Source: Paraburkholderia fungorum (GTDB lineage: Bacteria > Pseudomonadota > Gammaproteobacteria > Burkholderiales > Burkholderiaceae). From it: a stretch of 64,000 bases of DNA. The stretch lies in the NCBI RefSeq assembly GCF_900099835.1, contig NZ_FNKP01000002.1, positions 2,294,001 to 2,358,000 of the forward strand, given 5' to 3'. The notes beneath the pieces are model-generated. The model made no database searches and was not told the DNA's origin. It was given only the letters and a program-made list of their open reading frames with translations. How positions within the stretch are numbered: the stretch's first letter is position 1; every line of letters starts with the position of its first letter. Made by a program: the position numbers and the translations under genes. Positions 36,054 to 44,675 of the stretch are shown one piece after another.

Positions 36054-38981
36054 ATGATCGAAATAGGCCGCTTCACAATCGATCTGGAAATGCGCACTTT
36101 GCAGCAGGACGGCAAAGTCGTGCCTCTTGGATCTCGCGCCTTCGACATCCTCGCCACGGTCGCGTCGGCCGGTGGACGTCTCGTCACGAAAGACGAGTTG
36201 ATGAATACAGTGTGGCCCGAAACGATCGTCGAAGAAAACAACATTCAGGTTCACTTATCCGCGTTGCGGAAAATACTCGGCCCGGATCGCGATCTGATTC
36301 TGACCGTGCCCGGGCGCGGTTATCAGTTATTGCAACGGAAGAAAGAATCCGCGCCGGACACGCAGGCAGCGGCCAATGCGCAACTGTTGGGAACAGGTCG
36401 TTTGCCACGCCCCAACGCGCAGCTTGTCGGACGCGACATCGAGGTCGCGCAAATCCGCGCGATATTGAAAAACACCCGTGTTCTGACGCTGGCCGGTGCA
36501 GGCGGCATCGGCAAAACCAGTCTCGCGATCGAGGTCGCGCGCCAGTCGGCGCAGGACTTCCCCACCCCGGTCTGTTTCGTCGAACTGGCTGCATTGACGA
36601 GTAAAGAGGCGATCGTGCGCGCAATTGTCGACGGCTGGGGACTGCCGTCATCGCCCAATTGCGGAAGCGAAGCCGAGCAACTCGGGTTTGCACTGCCCGA
36701 AGCACACCGGTTACTGCTGCTCGACAATGCCGAACATGTCGCCGACCACGTCGCGGAAATCGTCGAGTTGCTTGTCGCGGACAATGAAGCGTTGCGCGTG
36801 CTCGTCACGAGTAGAGAACCGCTGCGCATCATGCCGGAGACGGTGTTCAGAGTCGATCCGCTCGACGTGCCGCCGCCGCACGCCACGGATGCGGAAATTC
36901 TCGCGCGCTCGTCGGTCAATCTGTTCCTGCTGCGCGCTCATTCGATGCAGAGAGAGACTGGCCCCGAAAGCACGGAGATTCAACTGGTTGGCGAAATCTG
37001 CCGGCGACTCGACGGCATTCCGCTGGCTATCGAACTGGCTGCGGCGCGCGTGCTCACACTCGGCGTAGAGGGCGTGCATCAGCGGCTCGACGACCGCATG
37101 GCGATCCTCGCTGGCGGCTACCGGACTGCATTACCGCGTCATCAAACCCTGCGCGCCACGTTCGACTGGAGCTTTGCGCTGCTCGATTCGAGTACTCAGG
37201 CGTTGTTCCGGCGACTCTCGACATTCGGCGGCGTTTTCACTTTCGAGGCGATGTGCGCGGTCGCCTGCGATATCGAGTTGACGGTCGGCAATTCTATCCA
37301 CGGTATTAGCGAGCTGGTTTCGAAGTCGCTTGTGAATGTCGAGTTCGACGGACCGGTTGCCAAATACCGGCTTGCCGAATGCACGCGCGCGTACGCGTTG
37401 GAGAAGTTGCAGGCAGAAGGAGAAGCGCGCAGGATCGCCGCACTTCATGCGCGGTATCTGTCCAACTGTTTCGAGGCGCAATCGGCGGAAACGCGTCAGG
37501 CCGCTTCAGGCAGTCCGTCAGACGTTCAACAGACATTCGACGACGCGCGCAGTGCTTTCGACTGGGCTCTCTCTTCCGATGGCGACATGCAACTCGGCAT
37601 CGAACTCGCGTCGAATCTGGCTGGCGCGTTGCTCGACCGGGGCTTGATGGAAGAGTGCTGCGCACTCGCCGAACGCGCTGTAGAAGCGATCGAACAGCTT
37701 CCCGCCTGTACTGTCGACGTCACCGGTGCACTACGCGTTCGCGCGGCACTGGCGGCCGCGCTTACGCATGTACGCGGCCCTGTGCGGAGGTCGCTCGAAC
37801 TTTGGCGTAAGGTGCTCGACCTGGCCACCCAGGCGGGCGACGCCGAGTTTCACGCGCGTGCATTGTGGGGCATGTGGAACGCGCTGCTTTCGAGCGGACG
37901 CGTCAATGAATCGATGCAGGTCGCCACGCAATTCCAGGCATGGGCGCAGTCGCACGGCACGGCGTGGCAGCAGATTCTCGCGGACCAACTGGCGGCCATT
38001 TCGATGCACTGCCTCGGTCAGCATGCGGAGGCTCGCGACGGGTTGATGAATGTGCTGGAACGCTCAGCGTCGCTGCGTGACGACGCGCGGCCGGGCGGCC
38101 GTTTTGCAGTCGATCCGCTCGTGTTCTGCAATGGCACGCTGGCGCGCATCGTTCTGCTTCAGGGCGATCCCGAGAAGGCCATGATGATCGTCGACAAAAC
38201 GGTCGATCTGGTCGGCGCGGAAACCATGGAGCCGTCGCTCACGCATGTGCTCGGCACGGTGGCGGTGCCGCTTGCGCTGATCTCGGGCGATGTTCGGCGC
38301 GGTCGGCACTATCTTGAGATCATGCGCTCGCAAGCCGCGCTGCATCGCTTCGACACGTGGAACGACTGCTGCGAATGCCTGGCCGGTTGCAGCGACATTC
38401 TCGACGGTCAGATCGAAACCGGTTTACCGCGCCTCGAAGCCGGTCTCGACGCGCTGCTCGCACGCGGCTTCAGACGACTCGTCACGCCGTTTATCGTCGC
38501 GAGCGCGGAAGCACTCGTTGCTATCGGACGGTTGGCGCAAGCCTCCGCGCGACTGCGCGACACGCTCGAATTCTGCAGAAACAACGGCGAGCTGTTTTTC
38601 TTGCCCGAGGTTTGGCGGGCACTCGGCATCGTGGCGCAGGCTCAGGCGAACGAGCACGTTCGCGGAGATAAGGCATTCGTCGAGAAGATCGAGCATGCGT
38701 CCGCGTGTTTTCGCGAATCGATTGAATTGGCGCGAGAGCAAGGTGCACGACTTTGGGAGTTGCGATCGTTGATTGCGATGGCGAAGTTGCTGCACGAACA
38801 GGGCCGCAATGGCGAAGCGCTCGACCTTCTCGACGCGCTGGCGCCGTGCTTCAGGCGCACATCCACGGCGAGCGATGTTCAGGCGCTATTCGACTTGATC
38901 GATTCGTTGCATGCGCGCACTTGCGATGCGTGTGCGTCGGGTGGAATAAAAACGGTGCTGGCGATGCATGCCGTAGCATAG
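36054..38981 (+). CDS. STAND-type transcriptional regulator: OmpR-like winged helix, NB-ARC ATPase, TPR-like repeats
   Basis: 975 residues. An N-terminal OmpR/CadC-type winged helix (RFTIDLEMRTLQQDG to VPGRGYQLLQRK, residues 1-95) leads to an NB-ARC-like ATPase with P-loop GAGGIGKTS (148-156), Walker B HRLLLLDNAEH, and sensor motifs LVTSREPL and GIPLAIELAAARV. The remaining 550 residues are helical repeats of TPR/MalT type. Such proteins are signal-gated oligomerising activators in which ligand and ATP release the DNA-binding domain. There is no receiver, no membrane span and no partner gene. The nearest likely targets are Dps and the hydrolase cluster, both beyond the gene-poor kilobase. Confidence 0.88.
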   Translation: MIEIGRFTIDLEMRTLQQDGKVVPLGSRAFDILATVASAGGRLVTKDELMNTVWPETIVEENNIQVHLSALRKILGPDRDLILTVPGRGYQLLQRKKESAPDTQAAANAQLLGTGRLPRPNAQLVGRDIEVAQIRAILKNTRVLTLAGAGGIGKTSLAIEVARQSAQDFPTPVCFVELAALTSKEAIVRAIVDGWGLPSSPNCGSEAEQLGFALPEAHRLLLLDNAEHVADHVAEIVELLVADNEALRVLVTSREPLRIMPETVFRVDPLDVPPPHATDAEILARSSVNLFLLRAHSMQRETGPESTEIQLVGEICRRLDGIPLAIELAAARVLTLGVEGVHQRLDDRMAILAGGYRTALPRHQTLRATFDWSFALLDSSTQALFRRLSTFGGVFTFEAMCAVACDIELTVGNSIHGISELVSKSLVNVEFDGPVAKYRLAECTRAYALEKLQAEGEARRIAALHARYLSNCFEAQSAETRQAASGSPSDVQQTFDDARSAFDWALSSDGDMQLGIELASNLAGALLDRGLMEECCALAERAVEAIEQLPACTVDVTGALRVRAALAAALTHVRGPVRRSLELWRKVLDLATQAGDAEFHARALWGMWNALLSSGRVNESMQVATQFQAWAQSHGTAWQQILADQLAAISMHCLGQHAEARDGLMNVLERSASLRDDARPGGRFAVDPLVFCNGTLARIVLLQGDPEKAMMIVDKTVDLVGAETMEPSLTHVLGTVAVPLALISGDVRRGRHYLEIMRSQAALHRFDTWNDCCECLAGCSDILDGQIETGLPRLEAGLDALLARGFRRLVTPFIVASAEALVAIGRLAQASARLRDTLEFCRNNGELFFLPEVWRALGIVAQAQANEHVRGDKAFVEKIEHASACFRESIELAREQGARLWELRSLIAMAKLLHEQGRNGEALDLLDALAPCFRRTSTASDVQALFDLIDSLHARTCDACASGGIKTVLAMHAVA

Positions 38982-39013
38982 CGCGGCACAGTTTTCGATT
39001 TCTGAAAATACAG

Positions 39014-39047
39014 CGCCCCGTTGTCCACTTATGAACGTGTCGGGGCG
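39014..39047 (-). terminator. probable terminator of the RNase-like gene
   Basis: Arms CGCCCCG (39014-39020) and CGGGGCG (39041-39047) around a 20-base loop, followed on the minus strand by CTGTATTTTC. The long loop weakens it. It lies between convergent genes. Confidence 0.5.
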
Positions 39048-39068
39048 TTGTCGTCAATTCTGTTTAAG

Positions 39069-39539
39069 CTATCCCGCGATGCGTTTGAAGCTGGTGTAGT
39101 AATCCTCGGTGTAATAGCAATCGCCGGTCTGTTTGCGTGGTCCGCCACACACGATGCGGCGCTGCCCACGATCCGCCGCGCCCGGCGTGCGAACCGTGTA
39201 AGCGTGGTAATAGCCGCGTGGATGTTCCGGCAGCAATGCCGCGCTATTGCGAAACAGCACACCGTCCTCACCGAAAGGGTAAGGACCGCCAGCCTTGATC
39301 AGACGCAGTGTTTCGGCGGCTTCGCCCGGCAACTGCGCCTGAGTGACGGCAGGCAGCGCACCCGGCACCTTGGCGCCCGATGCGGCCGCTGCGTCGCTCG
39401 CGGTTTGCCCAGGCTGGCTCGCCGCCTGACTCGCGGACGCGCCCGCGTCCTGAGTCGCATTTTGCGATCCGCCTTTGCCGCATCCACCGAGGATCGCGCT
39501 CAAGGCAAGGATGCAGGAAAAAACCCATGCTCGTTTCAC
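39069..39539 (-). CDS. lipoprotein with RNase Sa/barnase-type fold, catalytic residues replaced
   Basis: 156 residues from a GTG start: a basic n-region (VKRAWVF), lipobox LGGC and a Gln/Ala/Ser-rich linker, then a microbial ribonuclease domain closely following Streptomyces RNase Sa (GPYPFGEDGVLFRN, RGYYHAYTVRTPG, RGQRRIVCGG, CYYTEDYYTSFKRI). In RNase Sa the catalytic residues are Glu54, Arg65, Arg69 and His85. Here the two Arg are kept, but the Glu position reads Ala (GCT in YYHAYT) and the His position reads Tyr (TAC in EDYY). General base and acid are thus missing, and the domain is probably inactive or repurposed. No barstar-like inhibitor gene is adjacent. No ATG is available near the signal peptide, which decides for GTG. 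Confidence 0.8.
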   Translation of the reverse strand: MKRAWVFSCILALSAILGGCGKGGSQNATQDAGASASQAASQPGQTASDAAAASGAKVPGALPAVTQAQLPGEAAETLRLIKAGGPYPFGEDGVLFRNSAALLPEHPRGYYHAYTVRTPGAADRGQRRIVCGGPRKQTGDCYYTEDYYTSFKRIAG

Positions 39540-39817
39540 GAAACGGTGCCCCCGGGTTGACCAGCACTCGACAACTACGACCGGTTTCAGGGTATCGCTA
39601 ATCGGCGGGTGAATCAACGTGCCGTAGCACCAGAGGCGCTTTACGCAATGTGCGGACCCAACCGCTCTTCCGGGCTTCAGCGAACTACCCAAATCACGCA
39701 GGTTTCAAGCCCGTCGTAAATCTCCGCCCGCACGTCGACGTCCAACGCGAGCGGCGCTGCACGATCTCCGCCGTTGGGCGATACTTGCGCCCCTTCAAAG
39801 AACCCGGAGCAAGTTAA

Positions 39818-41008
39818 TTGTCGAAGTTTCTGGATTTTCGCCGCGAGATGTTAGGGATCGCGCTTCTTACGCTTCTGGCAGGTTGCGGCGGCGGGAGTAG
39901 TGATGCCACGACATCGTCGACTGCGATTGCCGTCACTAACGTATCCGTCGCCCCCACGTCGGTTACTTTGGCGCTGGGTAACAGCGGCACCTTCGCAGCA
40001 ACCGTCACGCCCGCCGACGCAACAGACGCGGCCGTCACGTGGACAAGCAGCGACGCAACAGTCGCGACCGTTTCCGGTAGCGGAGTAGCGACGTGCGTCG
40101 CGCAGGGATCATCGACGATCAAGGCATCGACGGCAAACGGGCAGGAAGGCGATGGAACGCTCACCTGCGAAAAACCGTTTTCCGTGCTGGAGTTTCTCAA
40201 GCTGAAGTCGTATCAGGACTCGACGGGCGTGCACTCGATCACCGACGCCTGGTTCGGGACGCTCGGCATCTCGCCGCTGAATCTGATCTACTCGAGCAAC
40301 CTGGTCACGTGCCCGCTCACGACTTGCACTGACGAATACGAGGTCGATGCGACGAAGGTCGCTGCGGAGGCGGCGAGCGCGGATTCCACCGGCAGCACTC
40401 CGGTGTCGCTCGATCTGGAAGTGTGGGATTCGGACCGCTTCACGCCGACGGTGGCAACCGGAAACGGCAAGACGATCGTACAGAATCTGAGCGATGCCGT
40501 GTCGGCGTTCAAGGCCGACAATCCCGGCGCCGTGGTGGGCCTCTACGCCGAGGTCCCGCAGAACACGTTCACCTGGAGCGCGACGTCGGAACAAACCTAT
40601 GACAGTCTGAATCCGCAATACGCATCGGTGGCGGCGCTGGTGGACTACTACAGTCCCTCGCTTTACAACTACGGGTATGACGGAACCGCGAGTGGCGACG
40701 CAACCTGGAATTCAGCGGCGGTGTATGCCGTTGACCAGTCGCGCGCGTTCGACACCCTCAATGGCACGAGCAAGAAAGTCCTTCCGTATATCACGCCGGT
40801 CTGGACCGACAGTACCGGAACGACCCACATTCTGACCTACGATCAGATGATGTACCGGCTGAACGCGCTGAAGGCGGCCGGCGCGGACGGCTGCATTCTG
40901 TGGATATCGAGTGAGCAGATCGACCCGTCAACGGGCGTGCTGCTGATTATCGACACCACGGCAGGATGGTTCAAGGCGGTCATCGATTTCAAGGCGGCGA
41001 ATCTTTGA
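39818..41008 (+). CDS. lipoprotein with bacterial Ig-like (BIG2) domain and hydrolase-like C-terminal domain
   Basis: 396 residues. The TTG start is chosen because GGAG lies eight bases before it and only then does the lipoprotein signal have its basic residues (SKFLDFRREMLGIALL, lipobox LAGC). Residues about 45-110 are a BIG2-type domain (VAPTSVTLALGNSGTFAATV, AVTWTSSDATVATVSGSG). The remaining 270 residues have alternating strands and helices with LDLEVWDSD, VGLYAEVPQNTF, VDYYSPSLYNYGYD, LPYITPVWTD and ADGCILWISSEQ, a layout reminiscent of a TIM-barrel glycoside hydrolase of the hyaluronidase kind. No family is certain. Stands alone. Confidence 0.65.
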   Translation: MSKFLDFRREMLGIALLTLLAGCGGGSSDATTSSTAIAVTNVSVAPTSVTLALGNSGTFAATVTPADATDAAVTWTSSDATVATVSGSGVATCVAQGSSTIKASTANGQEGDGTLTCEKPFSVLEFLKLKSYQDSTGVHSITDAWFGTLGISPLNLIYSSNLVTCPLTTCTDEYEVDATKVAAEAASADSTGSTPVSLDLEVWDSDRFTPTVATGNGKTIVQNLSDAVSAFKADNPGAVVGLYAEVPQNTFTWSATSEQTYDSLNPQYASVAALVDYYSPSLYNYGYDGTASGDATWNSAAVYAVDQSRAFDTLNGTSKKVLPYITPVWTDSTGTTHILTYDQMMYRLNALKAAGADGCILWISSEQIDPSTGVLLIIDTTAGWFKAVIDFKAANL

Positions 41009-41117
41009 AGGCAGGCAGCTTTGAACGCAGGTTGACACGCGGACGATGCCTGCGTGAGAACCCGCCTGGGATCGGCGCTTGCTCCTCCAGTAGACATCAA
41101 CTCAAGGAGGACGAATC

Positions 41118-41273
41118 ATGTCGACCACACCCAACAAAGACGAAAATCCGATCCGGCCGGATCAGTCGGATGTCGTGCAAACGGATCTGCCTGATATAGG
41201 GCCGTCTGCCGATCCAGATGATCCGCCACTCGATCCGTCTATCGACCCCGACGTCGAGGACGATCAACCGTAG
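41118..41273 (+). CDS. 51-residue acidic, Pro/Asp-rich protein
   Basis: A perfect AGGAGG six bases before the ATG and high-GC codons support a real gene. The peptide opens MSTTPNKDENPIRPDQSD and ends in DVEDDQP, with nine or more Asp, many Pro and no hydrophobic core. It is therefore likely disordered and highly acidic. No family recognised; similar short acidic proteins occur in Burkholderia genomes as hypothetical proteins. It follows the Ig-like lipoprotein gene by 109 bases and precedes a terminator hairpin. Confidence 0.68.
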   Translation: MSTTPNKDENPIRPDQSDVVQTDLPDIGPSADPDDPPLDPSIDPDVEDDQP

Positions 41274-41278
41274 GCGGC

Positions 41279-41316
41279 GCCGACGCCCTAAAGCACTTCG
41301 GCCCCTGGGCGTCGGC
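41279..41316. terminator. hairpin between convergent genes
   Basis: Perfect 10-bp arms GCCGACGCCC (41279-41288) and GGGCGTCGGC (41307-41316) with an 18-base loop. No T-run follows. It separates the small acidic protein gene from the convergent molybdenum hydroxylase operon. Confidence 0.6.
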
Positions 41317-41373
41317 CATGCCATCTCTGCTTGCGGTCGGCCTTACCGCCGCCGTTCGTCCATCGCTGCCGTG

Positions 41374-43689
41374 CTAGCCAATCATCTTGTCCAACGTGAT
41401 GGGCAAATCGCGAATGCGCTTGCCGGTCGCATTGAAAACCGCGTTCGCAACGGCGGCGCCCACGCCCGTGATGCCGATTTCACCGACGCCACGCGCGCCC
41501 ATCGGCGTATGCGGGTCCGCTTCGTCGTTCCAGATGATGTCGATCTGCGGGACGTCAAGATGAACCGGCACGTGATAGTCCGCCAGCGATGGGTTCATCA
41601 CGCGGCCCGTTCTCTCGTCGAACAAGGTCTCCTCCATCAGCGCGAGACCGAGACCCATGATGATCCCGCCGCGAAACTGGCTCGCAGCAGTTTTCGCATT
41701 GATGATCCGGCCGCAATCGAACGAGCCGAGAAAGCGGCTCACGCGAATCTCGCCGATAATCGCATTCACCCGCACCTCGCAGAACAGCGCGCTGTGGCTG
41801 TGCATCGACCAGTGCTGCAACTCGAAGGGCATCGGCGCCTCGGCCTCGACACTGAGTTCCTGCTGCCTCGCCCGCGCCAATAAGGTGACGTAGCTCTCGA
41901 ACCGGCTTTCGTCCTGAAGCGCGCAGAGACCGCCGTCGCGGCCGCCCACCTCGTCCGCCAGCAGGCCGGACAGCGGCGACGTATTGCCGGCGAACTGCAG
42001 CAGTTTGCCGACCAGCTTGTGATGCGCCGCGATCACGGCCGCGCCTATCGCGGCAGTCTGCTGCGAGCCCCCCGCGAGCACGACGCCCGGCAACGTGGAG
42101 TCGGCGTAGTCGAAGTCGATGTCGTCCATCGTCAGGCCAAGACGCTCGGCGATCACCTGCGTTTGGGCGGTCGAGGTCCCCATCCCCATTTCGTGCGCAG
42201 CAATGCTGACTTTCGCCCGACCTGCGTTCGTCAGCGTGATCCGCGCGGCGCCGCCCGGCATCCGGTAGTAAGGATAGGTGCCCGTGGCGCAGCCCATGCC
42301 GGACAGCCAGTCGCCGTCGCGCCGCGCACCTGGCAGCGCGCGCGAGGCCCAGCCGAATCGCTCACGGCCTGCCTTCCATGCATCGACGATACCGCGCTGC
42401 GAAAACGGCAGGCCCGAGGTTGGGTCCTTGTCGGGCTCGTTCGCGATACGTAAGTCGATGGGGTCCATGCCCATCGCGTGGGCCAGTTCATCGATCGCCG
42501 ATTCGAGCCCGAACGTGCCAACTGCCTCGCCGGGCGCACGCATGAACGTGTTGGCCGTCATGTTCATTTTGACGGTCTCCACGTCGAGCAGGAAACTGCG
42601 GGACGCATAGGCGCTCTTCGCCGGAAGGATGAACGGCTCCGGCATGTTGTTGTGCGGCGTCATCGCGACCGTCCCCGTGTGGATCAGCGCATCCAGCGTG
42701 CCGTCGGCCTGAGCGCCCAAAGCGACGCGCTGCTCCGTGAGCGTACGACCGCCGACGATACGGTAAACACCCTCACGCGACAGCATGATCCGCACGGGGC
42801 GCTGCGCGAGCCTCGCCGCCGCTGCCGCAAGCACCTGATGCTGCCACAGCGTCTTGGAACCAAAGCCTCCGCCGACATACGGCGAAGTCACATGCACCTG
42901 CTTCTCGTCGATGCCGAAAACATGCGCGATGGTCCACGCTTCGTGCGCGACCGCCTGAACCGTATCGTGGATACGCAACGTGTCGCCTTCCCACGCGAGC
43001 GTCGCCGCATGCAGTTCGATCGGATTGTGATTGTGGCGCGGGGTCGTGTAGCGAGCATCGATTCTGTGCGGCGCAGCAGCCAGCATCGCCTCGGCATCGT
43101 TGATTTCGAGCTTGAGCGGCTCGCCCTGAAACACGCCCGGCTCCGAACCCTTCGCTTTCGCCGCCTCGAGCGACGTAACGGCGTCGCTATCCTCCTCGTA
43201 GCCGATCCTGATCAGCGACTGCGCATAGTCGGCCTGCTCCTGCGTGTCGGCGAGGACCAGCGCGACGGGCTGGCCATTCCAGTGAACCTGGTCATCCTGC
43301 ATGATCGGCAGATCGTCACCGCCCGCCGCTTTAGGCTGCGTCATGAATGCCGGCATCGGCTTCAGACGCGGGGCGTTACGGTAGGTCATCACCAGTACGA
43401 CACCTGGCGCGGCCTGCGCATCATCGGTGTCCATCTGGACGATGCGGCCACGGGGAATGGACGAGTACCTGAGCGCGGCGTAAGTCATTCCCTCCAGCGG
43501 AAACTCCGCAGCGAACGCTGCGCGGCCCGACACCTTCAACGGTCCATCGATCCGGCTAATCGACGCACCGATCAGACCGTGCTTGTGATTGATCAGCGGA
43601 TCAGGCCGGCCGCCGGGGATAAAGCTGTCAGGGGCGAGAGCAATGGCCTTTTTCATCACCGCCTGCATGGCGTCCTTGAGGATAGGCAT
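41374..43689 (-). CDS. xanthine-dehydrogenase-family molybdopterin-binding subunit (PaoC-like)
   Basis: 771 residues. Molybdopterin-cytosine-dinucleotide binding region with VTSPYVGGGFGSKTLWQHQ, an FMRAPGEAVGTFGLES motif, QTAAIGAA, and the catalytic-Glu region GARGVGEIGITGVGAAVANA near the C-terminus. It oxidises aldehydes or N-heterocycles by family. The third gene of a typical three-subunit operon in the order FeS, FAD, Mo; its ATG shares a base with the stop of the FAD gene (TGATG). No MCD cofactor-insertion gene follows in this window. Confidence 0.92.
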   Translation of the reverse strand: MPILKDAMQAVMKKAIALAPDSFIPGGRPDPLINHKHGLIGASISRIDGPLKVSGRAAFAAEFPLEGMTYAALRYSSIPRGRIVQMDTDDAQAAPGVVLVMTYRNAPRLKPMPAFMTQPKAAGGDDLPIMQDDQVHWNGQPVALVLADTQEQADYAQSLIRIGYEEDSDAVTSLEAAKAKGSEPGVFQGEPLKLEINDAEAMLAAAPHRIDARYTTPRHNHNPIELHAATLAWEGDTLRIHDTVQAVAHEAWTIAHVFGIDEKQVHVTSPYVGGGFGSKTLWQHQVLAAAAARLAQRPVRIMLSREGVYRIVGGRTLTEQRVALGAQADGTLDALIHTGTVAMTPHNNMPEPFILPAKSAYASRSFLLDVETVKMNMTANTFMRAPGEAVGTFGLESAIDELAHAMGMDPIDLRIANEPDKDPTSGLPFSQRGIVDAWKAGRERFGWASRALPGARRDGDWLSGMGCATGTYPYYRMPGGAARITLTNAGRAKVSIAAHEMGMGTSTAQTQVIAERLGLTMDDIDFDYADSTLPGVVLAGGSQQTAAIGAAVIAAHHKLVGKLLQFAGNTSPLSGLLADEVGGRDGGLCALQDESRFESYVTLLARARQQELSVEAEAPMPFELQHWSMHSHSALFCEVRVNAIIGEIRVSRFLGSFDCGRIINAKTAASQFRGGIIMGLGLALMEETLFDERTGRVMNPSLADYHVPVHLDVPQIDIIWNDEADPHTPMGARGVGEIGITGVGAAVANAVFNATGKRIRDLPITLDKMIG

Positions 43690-44675
43690 CAGCGAGTCTC
43701 CTGGAGAGCAGTCAACTTCACCAGCATGTCCGTGATGACGCGCTGGGCCAGTTCGATCTTGAACGCGTTGTCGCGCAGGCCTCGCGCGGAAGCGAGTTCT
43801 GCCTGGGCGGCCGCGCGGAAAGCGGCTTCGGTCGCCGGAGCGCCCTTGAGCGCCGCCTCCGCGATAGCGGCCCGCCACGGTTTGTGAGCGACGCCGCCCA
43901 GGGCGATCCGCACTTCACGCACTATGCCGCCCTGCACGTCCAGAACCGCCGCGACCGAAATCAGCGCGAACGCGTATGAGGCCCGATCGCGCACCTTGCG
44001 ATAGCTGGAACGTCCCGGGAGACCAGCCGGCAGAGTCACCGAGGTGATCAACTCGCCTTCGTCGAGTACTGTTTCCCTGTGCGGCGTTTCGCCGGGCAAC
44101 AGATGAAAATCGACCAGCGGAATGATGCGTTCGCCATGGCGGCCCTCGACGGTGACTTGTGCGTCGAGGGCGGCAAGTGCAACAGCCATGTCGGACGGAT
44201 GCGTGGCAACGCAGGCAGCGGAAGCGCCGAGAATCGCGTGCATGCGATTGAAGCCTTCCAATGCGTCGCAGCCCGTGCCGGGTTCGCGTTTGTTGCAGTG
44301 TGCGGCGTCGTCATAGAAATAGCCGCAACGCGTGCGCTGCAGGAGGTTGCCGCCCACCGTCGCCATATTGCGGATTTGCGCCGACGCCCCTGCCAGGACA
44401 GCTTCCGATAACGCCGGATAGCTCTCGCGCACGCGCCGGTCGGATGCCAGCGCAGTGTTCCTGACCCCGGCGCCGATACGCAGGCCGCCGTCATCGGTCG
44501 CCTCGATGGCGCACGACAGGCGCGTGACGTCGACGAGCACCACCGGATGTTCGATGGTTTCGCGCATCAGGTCGACCAGATTGGTGCCGCCGCCGAGGTA
44601 TTTGGCGCCCGGTTGCGCGCCGAGCTTAAGCGCTTCCTGCCGGTCGGAAGCGCGTTCGTAGGTGAATGGATTCAT
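43689..44675 (-). CDS. FAD-binding subunit of molybdenum hydroxylase (PaoB-like, with 4Fe-4S insertion)
   Basis: 328 residues of the CoxM/PaoB family: AKYLGGGTNLVDLMRE FAD loop, RIGAGVRNTALASD, IRNMATVGGNLLQRTRC. It contains the insertion CGYFYDDAAHCNKREPGTGC, the Cys set that in E. coli PaoB carries an extra 4Fe-4S cluster. It therefore belongs to the PaoABC-type aldehyde oxidoreductases, not to plain xanthine dehydrogenases. Translationally coupled at both ends by TGATG overlaps. Confidence 0.9.
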   Translation of the reverse strand: MNPFTYERASDRQEALKLGAQPGAKYLGGGTNLVDLMRETIEHPVVLVDVTRLSCAIEATDDGGLRIGAGVRNTALASDRRVRESYPALSEAVLAGASAQIRNMATVGGNLLQRTRCGYFYDDAAHCNKREPGTGCDALEGFNRMHAILGASAACVATHPSDMAVALAALDAQVTVEGRHGERIIPLVDFHLLPGETPHRETVLDEGELITSVTLPAGLPGRSSYRKVRDRASYAFALISVAAVLDVQGGIVREVRIALGGVAHKPWRAAIAEAALKGAPATEAAFRAAAQAELASARGLRDNAFKIELAQRVITDMLVKLTALQETR

